DNA of 64,000 nt from a bacterium HR19 (GTDB lineage: Bacteria > Calescibacteriota > Calescibacteriia > Calescibacteriales > Calescibacteriaceae). Shown piece by piece: positions 45,693-54,845 of the stretch (positions within the stretch are counted from its first letter, which is position 1; the number at the start of each line of letters is the position of its first letter). Position numbers and translations under genes: made by a program. The stretch lies in NCBI GenBank assembly GCA_002898315.1, contig BEHV01000005.1, positions 62,001 through 126,000 on the forward strand, given 5' to 3'. The notes under the pieces are model-generated. The model was not told the DNA's origin and did no database searches. It saw only the letters and a list, made by a program, of their open reading frames with translations.

Positions 45693-46586
45693 TTATAAAA
45701 CCTTATGTTTATTTTTCATCACAAAAATGTTAGCCCTTACATATCCTTCTGGCGAACCTATATCAAGCCATTTTCCACGAACTATAACTCCAATAACAGA
45801 ATTATCAGAAATCTCACTATAGGACGCTTTACCTATCGCACCGGCAAGCTGAATTTCTCCTCTCTCGTCAGGTTCTTCCATCTCAATATACCTGAAGATT
45901 TCGGGAGAAAAGACATATCTGCCGACCACGGCGAAATTAGACGGAGCAGATTTAACACTTGGTTTCTCCACCACTCCGCTTATGATAACCTCATCAACTC
46001 CAGCTCTCTTTGAAAAAGAAATAATTCCGTATTTTTCTACTTCTTTTTTTTTCACGCGTTGGAGAAGGACAACTCCCACCCTTGGTCTTCTCTCCAAAAA
46101 CTTATCTACAAGGTGTAAGATAGCCGGCTTCCCGTCATATGGGAAAAATATATCATCTGGAAGGAGGACAGCAAAATTTTCATTTCCGACTTTATCTTTC
46201 GCGCAGAGTATTGCATCACCTAATCCCCTCTGCTCCCTCTGAATAACATAATCTATCTCTATATTTTTGAAAACTTCAAGCGGTGAAAGAAGATGCAGTT
46301 TCCCTTTTTCACTCAAAAACTTCTCAAGCTCTTCATCTCTTTCAAAATACTTCAAAATGTCCATCTTTCTATGGGATAGAACGAAAATCACTTTTTTTAT
46401 CCCAGATTTTACACATTCAAGAACAGTATAATGAATAGACGGTCTATTGTATATCGGGAAGAGTTCTTTTGATATCACCTTTGATGCGGGAAGAACTCTT
46501 GTGCCAAATCCAGCAGACGGAATAACTGCCACCTTGACCTGATCTTTCACTGAAATTTCAAAGTCGCTCTTGGTTGTGGTACTCAT
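45693..46586 (-). CDS. galU: UTP-glucose-1-phosphate uridylyltransferase
   Basis: 297 residues. GalU motifs: VAVIPSAGFGTRVLPASKVISKELFPI near the start, QREQRGLGDAILCAKD, and VVEKP for substrate binding. It makes UDP-glucose for polysaccharide or glycogen synthesis and can be grouped with the Wzc-like gene downstream and GlgA (63417). It starts with a 20-residue polar extension. Confidence 0.95.
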   Translation of the reverse strand: MSTTTKSDFEISVKDQVKVAVIPSAGFGTRVLPASKVISKELFPIYNRPSIHYTVLECVKSGIKKVIFVLSHRKMDILKYFERDEELEKFLSEKGKLHLLSPLEVFKNIEIDYVIQREQRGLGDAILCAKDKVGNENFAVLLPDDIFFPYDGKPAILHLVDKFLERRPRVGVVLLQRVKKKEVEKYGIISFSKRAGVDEVIISGVVEKPSVKSAPSNFAVVGRYVFSPEIFRYIEMEEPDERGEIQLAGAIGKASYSEISDNSVIGVIVRGKWLDIGSPEGYVRANIFVMKNKHKVL

Positions 46587-46601
46587 AGACCAAACAAAAC
46601 T

Positions 46602-47012
46602 TCATCTGCCCTTCTCTATTTCTTCAAGGAGCTTTTGATATTCTTCTGGCGAAAGAAGTTGAAAGCCGTCCCCTTCTCCTTCAATCTCAATCTTAAATAT
46701 CCAACCATCTCTGTAAGGAGATTTATTTATCAAAGATGGTTCTGATTCAAGTTTTTTATTTACATCTATTATTTTGCCGGAAACAGGTGAGAAAACATCA
46801 GAGACCGCTTTGACTGATTCAACAACGCAGACCACTTCTCCACTTTTGACTTTCTTTCCAACCTGCGGGAGTTCAACAAAGACAATATCAGATAAACTTT
46901 TTTGAGCGTAATCTGTTATACCACAGGTGGCAATTTTTCCATCTATTTTCACCCATTCGTGTTCAGAAGTGTAGAGAAGGTCAGGGAGAACTTCATATTT
47001 TCCAGCACTCAT
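46602..47012 (-). CDS. gcvH: Glycine cleavage system H protein
   Basis: 136 residues from ATG 47012, which has GGAG just upstream. The frame is open to 47156 but that part has no family similarity. It shows LLYTSEHEWVK near the start, GITDYAQKSLSDIVFVELP and the lipoyl-lysine motif ESVKAVSD (Lys68). The H protein shuttles the aminomethyl arm between P, T and L proteins. No other gcv gene is near. Confidence 0.94.
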   Translation of the reverse strand: MSAGKYEVLPDLLYTSEHEWVKIDGKIATCGITDYAQKSLSDIVFVELPQVGKKVKSGEVVCVVESVKAVSDVFSPVSGKIIDVNKKLESEPSLINKSPYRDGWIFKIEIEGEGDGFQLLSPEEYQKLLEEIEKGR

Positions 47013-47079
47013 AATCTCCAAAATTATGAAAAATAAATTTAAATTCCAAAATTCCTTTAATTTTTCTCTGAACCTCAAA

Positions 47080-47915
47080 ATGCGTGCAAAAATAAAAATC
47101 TTTCTTAAAGATATATTGGAGTTGTCAAAGTATAAAATAGCTCTTGCAAATGCCATTTGCGGGCTTTCCGGTTTTTCTCTCGCAGAAGGAGAGATAATCT
47201 CTTTGAAGTCGTTTTTTGTGTTCTCTGGAATTTTTTTTTAGCTGGCTCGTCGGGAGCGTTAAATCAAATATTAGAAAGAGAACAAGATAAATTGATGAAA
47301 AGAACTCAATCAAGACCTATCCCCTCGGGCAGAATAAGTGTGAAATTTGCATCAGTTATAACTTCGCTCTTTCTTATAGCAGGTTTCACACTTTTATATT
47401 TCGCTGGGAAAAAGACCTTGCTCACAGCAGTTTTAGCTCTTTTCATTTACGATTTTTTATACACACCTTTGAAGAAGATTTCAGGAGTATCTGTTTTTGT
47501 GGGCGCTTTTGTCGGTGCATTACCACCTGTCAGCGGATACCTATCAACAAAAGATAAAATTGACGAGATAACTATAATTCTTTCTCTCTTCATGTATATC
47601 TATCAGATACCTCATACTCTATCTCTGTTTTATGTCTTCGGATGGGATGAATGGGAAAGAGCTGGGTTCAAAACACTTTCAAGGTTAGGTAGAGAAAAAA
47701 TAAGAAAAATCATCATTACAACCCTTCTGCTATCGTATATAATCGGATGTGTTTTTATTGCAAAATTAATCTTACCCGCTGTTTTTCCCTTTTTAATCTT
47801 TTCCATATTTGGCATGATAAGAGCAGTTAAAAACCCCCGTGAAATCTTCTACAGCTTGAACATTTTTATGCTTGGAGTAATTCTCACACCAATTGTAAAG
47901 TCTATCTTCTCATAA
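47080..47915 (+). pseudogene. ctaB: Heme O synthase, frameshifted at a run of nine T
   Basis: Two pieces of one gene. The first frame (from 47080) carries the N-terminal helix LELSKYKIALANAICGLSGF. At 47231-47239 a run of nine T shifts the frame, and a stop follows at 47241. The second frame continues with AGSSGALNQILEREQDKLMKR, the prenyl-binding motif, and later YDFLYTPLKKISGVSVFVGA and GALPPVSGYLS. One extra T would restore a full gene of about 278 residues. The enzyme adds a farnesyl group to heme B to make heme O for heme-copper oxidases. The gap could be a real mutation, slippage or an assembly error. Confidence 0.88.
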
Positions 47916-47941
47916 AGTATTTTGAACGCAGTCCAAAAATC

Positions 47942-49003
47942 TCAAACCTCAATGTCTTTATACTTGTTTTCCCATTCTTCCCAATCAGGAGTGAAATATC
48001 TCAATCTTACCTTTTTATATTCTTTTGTTGATACGAGACCGGCAAAATTCTTTACCCCTGTCTCGTTTGACATTTTTTCTATTATTTTATCTGCTTCCTC
48101 CTTATCTCTTGCGTGTATCATTGTAAAGATTGAGTATGGCCAAGATGGATAAGTTGGTCTCCGGTAGCAATGACTCACACTCCTGAAAGATGCGAACTTC
48201 ATTCCAATTGAATCAATATATTCGTCAGAACCATTTACTTCCCAAACAGCCATAACGTTATATGTGTATCCTGCCCTTTTGTGATATAGTATTGCAGCAT
48301 ATCTTCTTATTTTTCCTTCTGACTTGAACTTTTCAAACCATTTTTTTAGCTCCTCAAAGGAAAATCCATATTTATCGCATATAAAATCAAAAGGTTGTTT
48401 TTCGGGCATTATATTTTCTTGCAGAGCTAGAATCGCTGGAATCTCTTCTGGTTCAACACCTATAACTTTTCTTTCCTTCTCTGTATAGAATTTATATTTA
48501 TCTTCTCCTGTGAGGTCCTCTTCTCCGGTCATATCAAGGACAACTCCTATTTTGTAGAGTTTTATCGTGGGGAGCATTATCATCTCGTCTGCGGAGCTTA
48601 TTTTTTCAAGAATTTTAACAGTTCTTTCAAGTCCGATTTTTGAGTTTGGTGGAACCGCTATTGTGAACCACAGATTGAAATCGTGATTTCTTCTGTAGTT
48701 ATGACTCACTCCGGGGTGAGTATTTATAATTCTCGCGCACTCTTCTTCAAATTCTTTCTTCACCTTTGCTGCAACGAGCATAGATTTATATCCCAAAGAC
48801 CTTGTATCAAAAATAGCGCAAATCTGCCTTATAATCCTTCTTTCAAAGTATTCCTTAACTATATCTATAACTTCGTCTTCAGATAGAGAAACGGTTTCAG
48901 CTATTTTTTTAAAAGGTCTTCTCTCAAAAGGGAGGTCCGCCTGAATCAGATTCAAAACACTCTTTTTTGCCAGCTCTTTCTTCTCATCAGACACAACCAA
49001 CAT
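47942..49003 (-). CDS. Fused siroheme decarboxylase AhbA-AhbB/NirDL-type, Lrp-like fold
   Basis: 353 residues made of two similar halves. The first has PGVSHNYRRNHDFNLWFT (His101, Tyr103, Arg104, Arg105), the second SVSHCYRRPTYPSWPYSI (His278, Tyr280, Arg281, Arg282). These are the diagnostic sites of siroheme decarboxylases (AhbA/AhbB, NirD/L/G/H). The enzyme removes acetate carboxyls of siroheme toward didecarboxysiroheme, on the route to heme (Ahb pathway) or heme d1 (Nir). Usually two separate proteins form a complex; here they are one chain. It converges with ctaB, 26 bases apart. Confidence 0.9.
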   Translation of the reverse strand: MLVVSDEKKELAKKSVLNLIQADLPFERRPFKKIAETVSLSEDEVIDIVKEYFERRIIRQICAIFDTRSLGYKSMLVAAKVKKEFEEECARIINTHPGVSHNYRRNHDFNLWFTIAVPPNSKIGLERTVKILEKISSADEMIMLPTIKLYKIGVVLDMTGEEDLTGEDKYKFYTEKERKVIGVEPEEIPAILALQENIMPEKQPFDFICDKYGFSFEELKKWFEKFKSEGKIRRYAAILYHKRAGYTYNVMAVWEVNGSDEYIDSIGMKFASFRSVSHCYRRPTYPSWPYSIFTMIHARDKEEADKIIEKMSNETGVKNFAGLVSTKEYKKVRLRYFTPDWEEWENKYKDIEV

Positions 49004-49053
49004 AAAAGAAAATTTTAAACGAAAATATTCAATTTGTAATATTTTGAATTTGT

Positions 49054-49977
49054 TTAGTTATACGAACTTATTATTTGAAGTATCTTTTTAGAGATAATTT
49101 CGGAGACATTTTTTGGTATAGAAAAATTTGCAAATTTTGTTTTTTCTATTATTTCATAGGCGACATCTAAAAAATCACGGGTTCCTCTTTCAAACCATTT
49201 AGCGACATCAATTCCCAATATCTCTCCTGCTTTTTTTAACCTCAATATAGATGCGGTGATGTGAAAAGTCCATTCAAGCTGTTTTAAGAGGATTCTTATC
49301 TGCTCAAGATATGAGATTTTATTTATCACTTCTGGGAGATATTTTCTGGCAAATCCAACATGTTTTGCCTCATCACGAGCCATATAATCTAAAAGCCCTT
49401 TTAATATGGGTTCTTTGTAGCACTCTTTTAAGGCGGTGAAAAGGTAGTATGCAACAGTTTCTGTAAGCAGATGAAGTCCGACCATTTTCAGAGCGACCGA
49501 ACGAGTTCTCAAAACATCGTCTAAAACACAGCGGGAGTTCGGGTCTATTTCTGGTATATTGCCGAGCATAGAAAGATACTTCTGATATGCTGTGACATGT
49601 TTTGCTTCTTCTATGACCTGTGCGGAGAGCACTTTTTTTGCATCCATATCTTGAACCATGTTGAGAAGCTGGGAAGCAACAAGCATAGCAACAATTTCTC
49701 CGTAGTATATTATAGAAAGGATTTTGAGGAGCGCATCTTTTTCTTCTTGTGGTATATGAGGAAATCCATATTTTTCAAGCAGTGAGTTGAAGACCTCAGT
49801 ATCATCCCAGAAATGTTTTTTTGAAAGTTCGTAAGATTTATCAAGGAGTGGGTACTTAACTTTCAGGTTCTCATAAGAGTAAGGGTTAAATTCTATTTTG
49901 GGAGCGAACTTTTGGAAACCGAGTTTGCCTTTTGCCAAGTATAAACCCAACTTATCTATAATCTGTCCGACAGACAT
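49054..49977 (-). CDS. Ferritin-like di-iron protein, R2-like/oxygenase type
   Basis: 307 residues from ATG 49977 (a GTG at 49980 precedes it). Helical, with two ExxH-type metal helices: Glu95, Glu125, His128 (EEAKH) and Glu174, Glu204, His207 (DEAKH), numbered from the GTG. This is a complete carboxylate-bridged di-iron site, as in RNR R2-like, AurF-like and related oxidases or ferritin-like proteins. There is no Tyr radical motif I can identify. It may oxidise a small substrate or scavenge oxygen. It follows two tandem operator-like repeats (50005-50050). Confidence 0.8.
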   Translation of the reverse strand: MSVGQIIDKLGLYLAKGKLGFQKFAPKIEFNPYSYENLKVKYPLLDKSYELSKKHFWDDTEVFNSLLEKYGFPHIPQEEKDALLKILSIIYYGEIVAMLVASQLLNMVQDMDAKKVLSAQVIEEAKHVTAYQKYLSMLGNIPEIDPNSRCVLDDVLRTRSVALKMVGLHLLTETVAYYLFTALKECYKEPILKGLLDYMARDEAKHVGFARKYLPEVINKISYLEQIRILLKQLEWTFHITASILRLKKAGEILGIDVAKWFERGTRDFLDVAYEIIEKTKFANFSIPKNVSEIISKKILQIISSYN

Positions 49978-49987
49978 CACAATAATA

Positions 49988-50050
49988 ATTATAATAATTC
50001 TATCTACCAGATGGTAAATTTTTGAATAAAAAACTACCTACTATATGGTA
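49988..50050 (-). promoter_or_regulatory. Promoter and tandem TACC..GGTA repeats upstream of the di-iron gene
   Basis: Two inverted repeats, TACC-AGAT-GGTA (50005-50016) and TACC-N8-GGTA (50035-50050), are each followed by A(A)TTTTT on the plus strand and start 30 bases apart. On the minus strand a TATAAT (49993-49988) could be the -10, and the -35 position falls in the first repeat, 50016-50011. The arrangement suggests a regulator binding at or over the -35. The regulator is unknown. Confidence 0.45.
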
Positions 50051-50087
50051 ATTTTTCACCCCGAAAAATGGCGAGCAAAACGATGAA

Positions 50088-51467
50088 TCATCTGCACCTT
50101 TTAATTCCGTATTTTTTGATGAGACGGTATAGTGTAGAACGGGGGATGCCAGATAACTGCGAAGCTTTCTCTAAATCTCCATCGGTCTCATCAACCAATT
50201 TTTTGATGTAATCTCTTTCAAAATCTTCAATTACTTTTCTTCTCAATTCAAAGAAAGAATTTGAAAAATCAGGAGAATCTGTACCGGGGCGAGCAGGTTC
50301 AGAGAAAACTATATTATCTGGCAAATCATCTATTGTTATGATGTTCTTTTTTGAGAAAACCACAAGCTTTTTCATAAGGTTTTGGAGTTCTCTTACATTC
50401 CCGGGCCAGTTATAATTTTTCAGAGCTTCAAGAGCTTCATCGTCAATCTCAATCTTTCCCTTATTTAATTCACGGGAATATTTTTCAAGAAAATAATTTA
50501 TAAGCTCTTCAACATCTTCTTTCCTTTCTCTCAAAGGTGGTATATGTATTCTGAAAGCACTTATTCTCCACCAGAGGTCTTCTCTGAACCTACCTTCTTT
50601 TACATCTTTTTCTATATTTCTGTTTGTAGCGAAGATTATTCTGACATCAACTTTTATCTCCCTGTTCCCTCCGAGCCTTCTTATTGTTTTATCTTGCAAG
50701 AACCTGATGAATTTGGCTTGCATCTGATATGGCATTTCTGTAATTTCATCTAAAAAAAGAGTTCCTCCTTCCGCCCATTCAGCAATTCCCACTCTTGATG
50801 ATACAGCTCCTGTAAAGGCACCTTTTTCATAACCAAATAATTCTGCTTCAAAGAGGTCAGGAGGTATAGCAGCGCAGTTTAAGGCAACAAACTTTTCCCT
50901 TCCAGAAAGCTTATGTATATATCTTGCTATAAGTTCTTTTCCTACACCTGTCTCACCTGTTATGAGGACATCAACATTTATTTTAGCCAAGTCCTTTGAT
51001 ATATTTATTACTTCTTCCATCTTTTTGCTTCTGAAAACTATATCTGTGTACTCGTAGTCCGATATTTTGAGGATTCTGTATCCGTTTTTCAGGTCAAGAA
51101 GCTCAAGCGCCTTTTTCAATGTGAACTTAAATTCATCAATATGGAATGGTTTTACAATAAAGTCATAGACATGTAGTTTCAAAGCTTTCAGAGCACTTTC
51201 AAGAGAAGGGAAAGCAGTCATGATTATAACCGTTGTATCAGGTGAGATTGATTTTATCATCTTTGTCAGTTCTATCCCGTCCATTTCAGGAAGTTTCAGG
51301 TCGCACACAGCAATATCAAAGAAAATTTTTTTGACTTTCTCAATAGCTTTTGAGGGACTGCTCTCAACAAAAACCTCTATCTCTTTTGAATCAAAATCTG
51401 ACTCAAGTTCTGATTTCAAGACAGAGAGCAGATCTTCATCGTCATCTACTATGAGAATTCTTCTCAT
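50088..51467 (-). CDS. NtrC-family sigma-54-dependent response regulator
   Basis: 459 residues from ATG 51467; the frame open to 51542 is inside the kinase gene and adds an unlikely leader. The receiver domain has phospho-acceptor Asp56 (CDLKLPEMDG). The AAA+ domain has Walker A GETGVGKE (171-178) and the sigma-54 contact loop GAFTGA (216-221). A Fis-type HTH ends the protein (EKASQLSGIPRSTLYRLIKKYG). It activates transcription from sigma-54 promoters. It overlaps the kinase gene by 26 bases and is the last gene of the nos region. Confidence 0.95.
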   Translation of the reverse strand: MRRILIVDDDEDLLSVLKSELESDFDSKEIEVFVESSPSKAIEKVKKIFFDIAVCDLKLPEMDGIELTKMIKSISPDTTVIIMTAFPSLESALKALKLHVYDFIVKPFHIDEFKFTLKKALELLDLKNGYRILKISDYEYTDIVFRSKKMEEVINISKDLAKINVDVLITGETGVGKELIARYIHKLSGREKFVALNCAAIPPDLFEAELFGYEKGAFTGAVSSRVGIAEWAEGGTLFLDEITEMPYQMQAKFIRFLQDKTIRRLGGNREIKVDVRIIFATNRNIEKDVKEGRFREDLWWRISAFRIHIPPLRERKEDVEELINYFLEKYSRELNKGKIEIDDEALEALKNYNWPGNVRELQNLMKKLVVFSKKNIITIDDLPDNIVFSEPARPGTDSPDFSNSFFELRRKVIEDFERDYIKKLVDETDGDLEKASQLSGIPRSTLYRLIKKYGIKRCR

Positions 51468-52788
51468 AAGGGAAATATATATAAAATGTAGTTCCCTTTC
51501 CCTTTTGGGACGAAAATTCAATTTTTCCGCCATATGACTCAACTATTCTTTTGACAGAAGATAAACCTATGCCTGTTCCTTCTTCTTTTGTCGTGAAGAA
51601 TGGTTCAAAAATTTTGTCTTTTATATCATCTGGAATGCCCTCGCCCGTATCTTTGACTTCAATAACAACAGAATCGTACTTATCATAAAATCTTATTAAG
51701 ATAAATTTCTGCTCTGTTTTTCTTACCGCATCTATTGAGTTGAGGATAAGGTTCAAGATGATATGTTCTAAGTCATTTTGATTTAACGGTAGAAATTTTG
51801 ATTGTGTCAGAATCTCGCATTTTATATCTATTTTAAGTTTTTCTAATTTTCCTCTCACAAGGTAAAGGACTTCATCCACTGCTCTGTGAATATCGGCAAG
51901 TTCTTCTTTCATTCCCATCTCTACACCCTTTCTTTTTCTCACAAAAGAAAGAAATTTTGAGACCGAGGAGAAAACCTTTTTCACCTGATTTTCAAGAAGA
52001 TCAAAATCTTTCTGCATCTCGGGGGGAACCTTTGTTTTCAATCTTTCTACCTGCGAGAGAAGAACAGTCATAGGAGTGCTAACATCGTGAAAAAGCTGAG
52101 AAGCTATTTCTCCAGCTGTAGCAACCTTTGAACTTTGAATAAGCTCTAATCTGAGTTCCTTCTCTTTCCTTATTTTTTCTTTCAAAAGTTCAGATAATTT
52201 GAAAGCAAAGTACCACGAAATTAAGATGACTATGGAAAATGCAAAGAGCCATCCTAAACCTACAAAATGATGAGAGAGCTTTATATCAAAAAGCGGAATA
52301 ACATCAAAAGAGATGAGAAAAGTTATGAGTGAAAAGATGAAAATGACTGAAAAAACAACGAGCAATGAGATTTTCCGGGGAAAAATAACACTTGCTATAA
52401 ATATATGAAATAAATAAACCGAAAGGAATGGGTTCTTATACCAACCGGAAAAATAAAGCATAAGAGATAAAATTATGAGGTCCGAATACATCTGAAAAAT
52501 GAGGTGATATGAAGGTTTCAGTTTCATCTGAATTCTGGAGAACAAGATATTTGAAATACCTACAATAGCGCAGAGAACAAAGAGAATCAAACTGTTTAAG
52601 GGTTGAACTAATCTGAAAATTGTAGAAAAAAATATAAGAGTTGTAGAAGACGCAAAAGCTAACCACCTTAAATTTATAAACCATCTGACAATTTCTCCTT
52701 CTTCCTCTTGTGATAGGTCTGGAACGAGTTTAAACTCCATAAGTCTCATAAAAGAATGAATTTTAAATTGCAGGTAGGAAAATAGCAT
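51442..52788 (-). CDS. Membrane histidine kinase
   Basis: 448 residues. Six membrane helices in the first 200 residues are followed by a HisKA-type dimer domain with His234 in LFHDVSTPM, and an ATPase domain with NDLEHIILNLILNSIDAV, DTGEGIPDD and GTGIGLSSV. There is no periplasmic or PAS sensor domain, so the stimulus is likely read inside the membrane, as in quinone-sensing kinases such as RegB; that comparison is inference. It phosphorylates the adjacent NtrC-type regulator. It starts 6 bases after nosY. Confidence 0.93.
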   Translation of the reverse strand: MLFSYLQFKIHSFMRLMEFKLVPDLSQEEEGEIVRWFINLRWLAFASSTTLIFFSTIFRLVQPLNSLILFVLCAIVGISNILFSRIQMKLKPSYHLIFQMYSDLIILSLMLYFSGWYKNPFLSVYLFHIFIASVIFPRKISLLVVFSVIFIFSLITFLISFDVIPLFDIKLSHHFVGLGWLFAFSIVILISWYFAFKLSELLKEKIRKEKELRLELIQSSKVATAGEIASQLFHDVSTPMTVLLSQVERLKTKVPPEMQKDFDLLENQVKKVFSSVSKFLSFVRKRKGVEMGMKEELADIHRAVDEVLYLVRGKLEKLKIDIKCEILTQSKFLPLNQNDLEHIILNLILNSIDAVRKTEQKFILIRFYDKYDSVVIEVKDTGEGIPDDIKDKIFEPFFTTKEEGTGIGLSSVKRIVESYGGKIEFSSQKGKGTTFYIYFPYEKNSHSR

Positions 52789-52794
52789 TACATC

Positions 52795-53637
52795 TTAAAA
52801 ACTTTTGAATTTGAAGATGAAGAATGAAAGAGATAAGATAGAGAATCCTATAAATAGCATGGAAAAAAATGAGAAGGGAATAAGCCATTTGCCCAAAATT
52901 GAGTAAATATACATCCCGAAAGGTCCTAAAATATCAAGAGATTGAGAAAAGAGAGAGATAGTTGAAATCCTGAAAATTTCTGTTGGGTTCAAGAAAACAC
53001 ATAGGAAAAAAATGAAATTTGGAAGGGTTGAGACCTGAATCACCCCAAGTATCCCAATTTCACCACCTACCGTGAAGATAAACCACAAAATAATAGCCAA
53101 AGCTATGGCAGACGATTTAGAGGAAGTAAGGGAAGAAATCAGAAGCCCTAAGCTTACGAAGACAAAAGATAAAGCAAGTATAAAAATCAAGATAATCATA
53201 AAGTTCATAAAATCTTCCGCGCCGGGTCTTATGAAAAAAGAAACAAGCGGAAAAACAATAGCTGGCGGAATAATATTCGCCGAAAAAGAAGATAAAAAGC
53301 TTGAAATGAAATACTCTGCTCTACTCAGAGGGAAAGAGAATACATATTCAAGAGATAGATTTTCTCTCGCTCCTGCAATAGATAAACTTGAAGGGAGGAT
53401 AGAAAAAAGAGGGACAAAGATGATAGATATATTTATAAGCGTAGCCATAAGCTTTCCAAAACCCTTATACCCGTATAGCCCTTGATTTACGCCAGCATAA
53501 CCAAATCCCAAAGCCAGCAGAGAGAATGTGAGAACATAGATAAAAAACAAACGGGAACGAAGGATTTCTTTAAAACCGATACTAAAAAGTGATTTTATAA
53601 CCGGGAATCTCAAAGATGATATTTTTTCTTGATTCAT
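52795..53637 (-). CDS. nosY: NosY-like ABC permease for N2O reductase assembly
   Basis: 280 residues with about six membrane helices. The region IAGARENLSLEYVFSFPLSRAEYF is characteristic of NosY. With NosF (ATPase) and NosD it forms the complex that supplies sulfur to NosZ copper sites. It lies immediately upstream of the kinase gene. The order F-L-Y is conserved in clade II clusters except for the position of nosL. Confidence 0.92.
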   Translation of the reverse strand: MNQEKISSLRFPVIKSLFSIGFKEILRSRLFFIYVLTFSLLALGFGYAGVNQGLYGYKGFGKLMATLINISIIFVPLFSILPSSLSIAGARENLSLEYVFSFPLSRAEYFISSFLSSFSANIIPPAIVFPLVSFFIRPGAEDFMNFMIILIFILALSFVFVSLGLLISSLTSSKSSAIALAIILWFIFTVGGEIGILGVIQVSTLPNFIFFLCVFLNPTEIFRISTISLFSQSLDILGPFGMYIYSILGKWLIPFSFFSMLFIGFSILSLSFFIFKFKSF

Positions 53638-53655
53638 ATCAGCTAAACTTTGCTT

Positions 53656-54120
53656 TCAATCTTCCGCTTTTTGTTTTACACGCTCCAAAAATTGTTTGAA
53701 GTCCATACATTCGCCTTTACATCTTGATCTTTCAAAAGCAACAAATCCATAGTTCATAGGAGTTGTAAAACCGGAGGAAAAGAGAGCAGAATTTTCGGCA
53801 TCAAGCCACTCTCCTGTTTCAAAATCAACAACCCATACTTTCTTGATATTTTCTTTTTCTTCAAGGTAAGATAAGGCAAGACAACCAAGGTCATCAAATT
53901 TTTTCACCTTGCCGTTTTTCAGAATGTATTCTCCTGCATACTTTTTTTCTGTAATGTGCATTTTACAGTATGAACAAGTATCACCCGGCAGAAAATCAAC
54001 GGGTTTCTCGCCGTTTTTTGGACACTTCCCAAAGACCAGAAAGAGAAAACCAAAAGATAAAAGAATGTATTGCGTTCTCAGACCCGCATATTTTTTATTT
54101 ATCCTCCCTTTCTCGCTCAT
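53656..54120 (-). CDS. nosL: NosL copper chaperone
   Basis: 154 residues. A membrane segment precedes Cys33, and the copper-binding motif CSYCKM (Cys49, Cys52, Met54) follows. Then come FDDLGCLALSYL and TPMNYGFVAF, all typical of NosL, which delivers Cu+ to NosD/NosZ in the periplasm. The lipobox around Cys33 (FGKC) is not ideal, so the anchor could be a lipid or an uncut helix. Cys-rich C-terminus RCKGEC is unusual. Confidence 0.93.
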   Translation of the reverse strand: MSEKGRINKKYAGLRTQYILLSFGFLFLVFGKCPKNGEKPVDFLPGDTCSYCKMHITEKKYAGEYILKNGKVKKFDDLGCLALSYLEEKENIKKVWVVDFETGEWLDAENSALFSSGFTTPMNYGFVAFERSRCKGECMDFKQFLERVKQKAED

Positions 54121-54146
54121 ACCTTAATTTATCTAAAACAATTTTG

Positions 54147-54827
54147 TCAGATTATTCTATCATTTTCAATTTTGTAGTTTTCTAAAAATTCTTTATATCC
54201 TCCGTCAAATTTTATTTTTCCTTGGTTCATATAAATCACCCTTGTAGCAAAAGATACATCTTGTAATCTATGTGTAGAGATGATTTGAGTTGATTCAAGT
54301 TCTTTGAGAAAATCAAACAGTTTTTTCTGAGCTGAAACATCAAGATGAGAGAATGGTTCATCAAGGAGGAGAATTTTTGGTTTCCCTGCAAGAGCAAGAG
54401 AGAGAAAAAGTTTTTGTCTCATACCTCCTGAAAGTTCGGTTAATTTTTTGTTCTCAATTGACGAGAGTTCAAGCTCAAAGAAATCAAACATCTCTGAAAA
54501 ATTTGAAAGAGGAATACACTTTGAAACAGAGACAAAATTTATAAGGTCCTTTACTTTTACGGACCATATAGGGTGAACCTGAGGGCAATAGCTCAAATTT
54601 CTTTTATCATAATAATTCGGTTCCTTTGCATTTTTACCAAAGATTTTAATTTGGCCTTCAAAACTCAAAAATCCCATAATACACCTCAGAAGAGTTGTCT
54701 TTCCTGATCCGTTATATCCGAAGATGACGACCTTCTCCCCTTCCTTGATATATAAACTTATGTTTTCAAGGACTTTTTGTTCCTGAAAACTTTTGCTCAG
54801 GTTCTCTATCTCTAAAGCAAAGTTCAT
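54147..54827 (-). CDS. nosF: NosF-like ABC ATPase for N2O reductase assembly
   Basis: 226 residues. Walker A GYNGSGKTT (37-45), signature LSGGM (132-136), Walker B LLLDEP with Asp156 and Glu157, and His in STHR. It is the ATPase of the NosDFY complex. The Q-loop region YCPQVHPIWSVKV is a good family match. It lies between nosD and nosL. Confidence 0.93.
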   Translation of the reverse strand: MNFALEIENLSKSFQEQKVLENISLYIKEGEKVVIFGYNGSGKTTLLRCIMGFLSFEGQIKIFGKNAKEPNYYDKRNLSYCPQVHPIWSVKVKDLINFVSVSKCIPLSNFSEMFDFFELELSSIENKKLTELSGGMRQKLFLSLALAGKPKILLLDEPFSHLDVSAQKKLFDFLKELESTQIISTHRLQDVSFATRVIYMNQGKIKFDGGYKEFLENYKIENDRII

Positions 54828-54845
54828 CGTTTTTATTATGGAAAA

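Noticed and set aside
47013-47156. N-terminal extension of GcvH
   Set aside because: The H-protein family starts near the ATG at 47012, which has its own ribosome binding site; the extension overlaps the heme O synthase start on the other strand.
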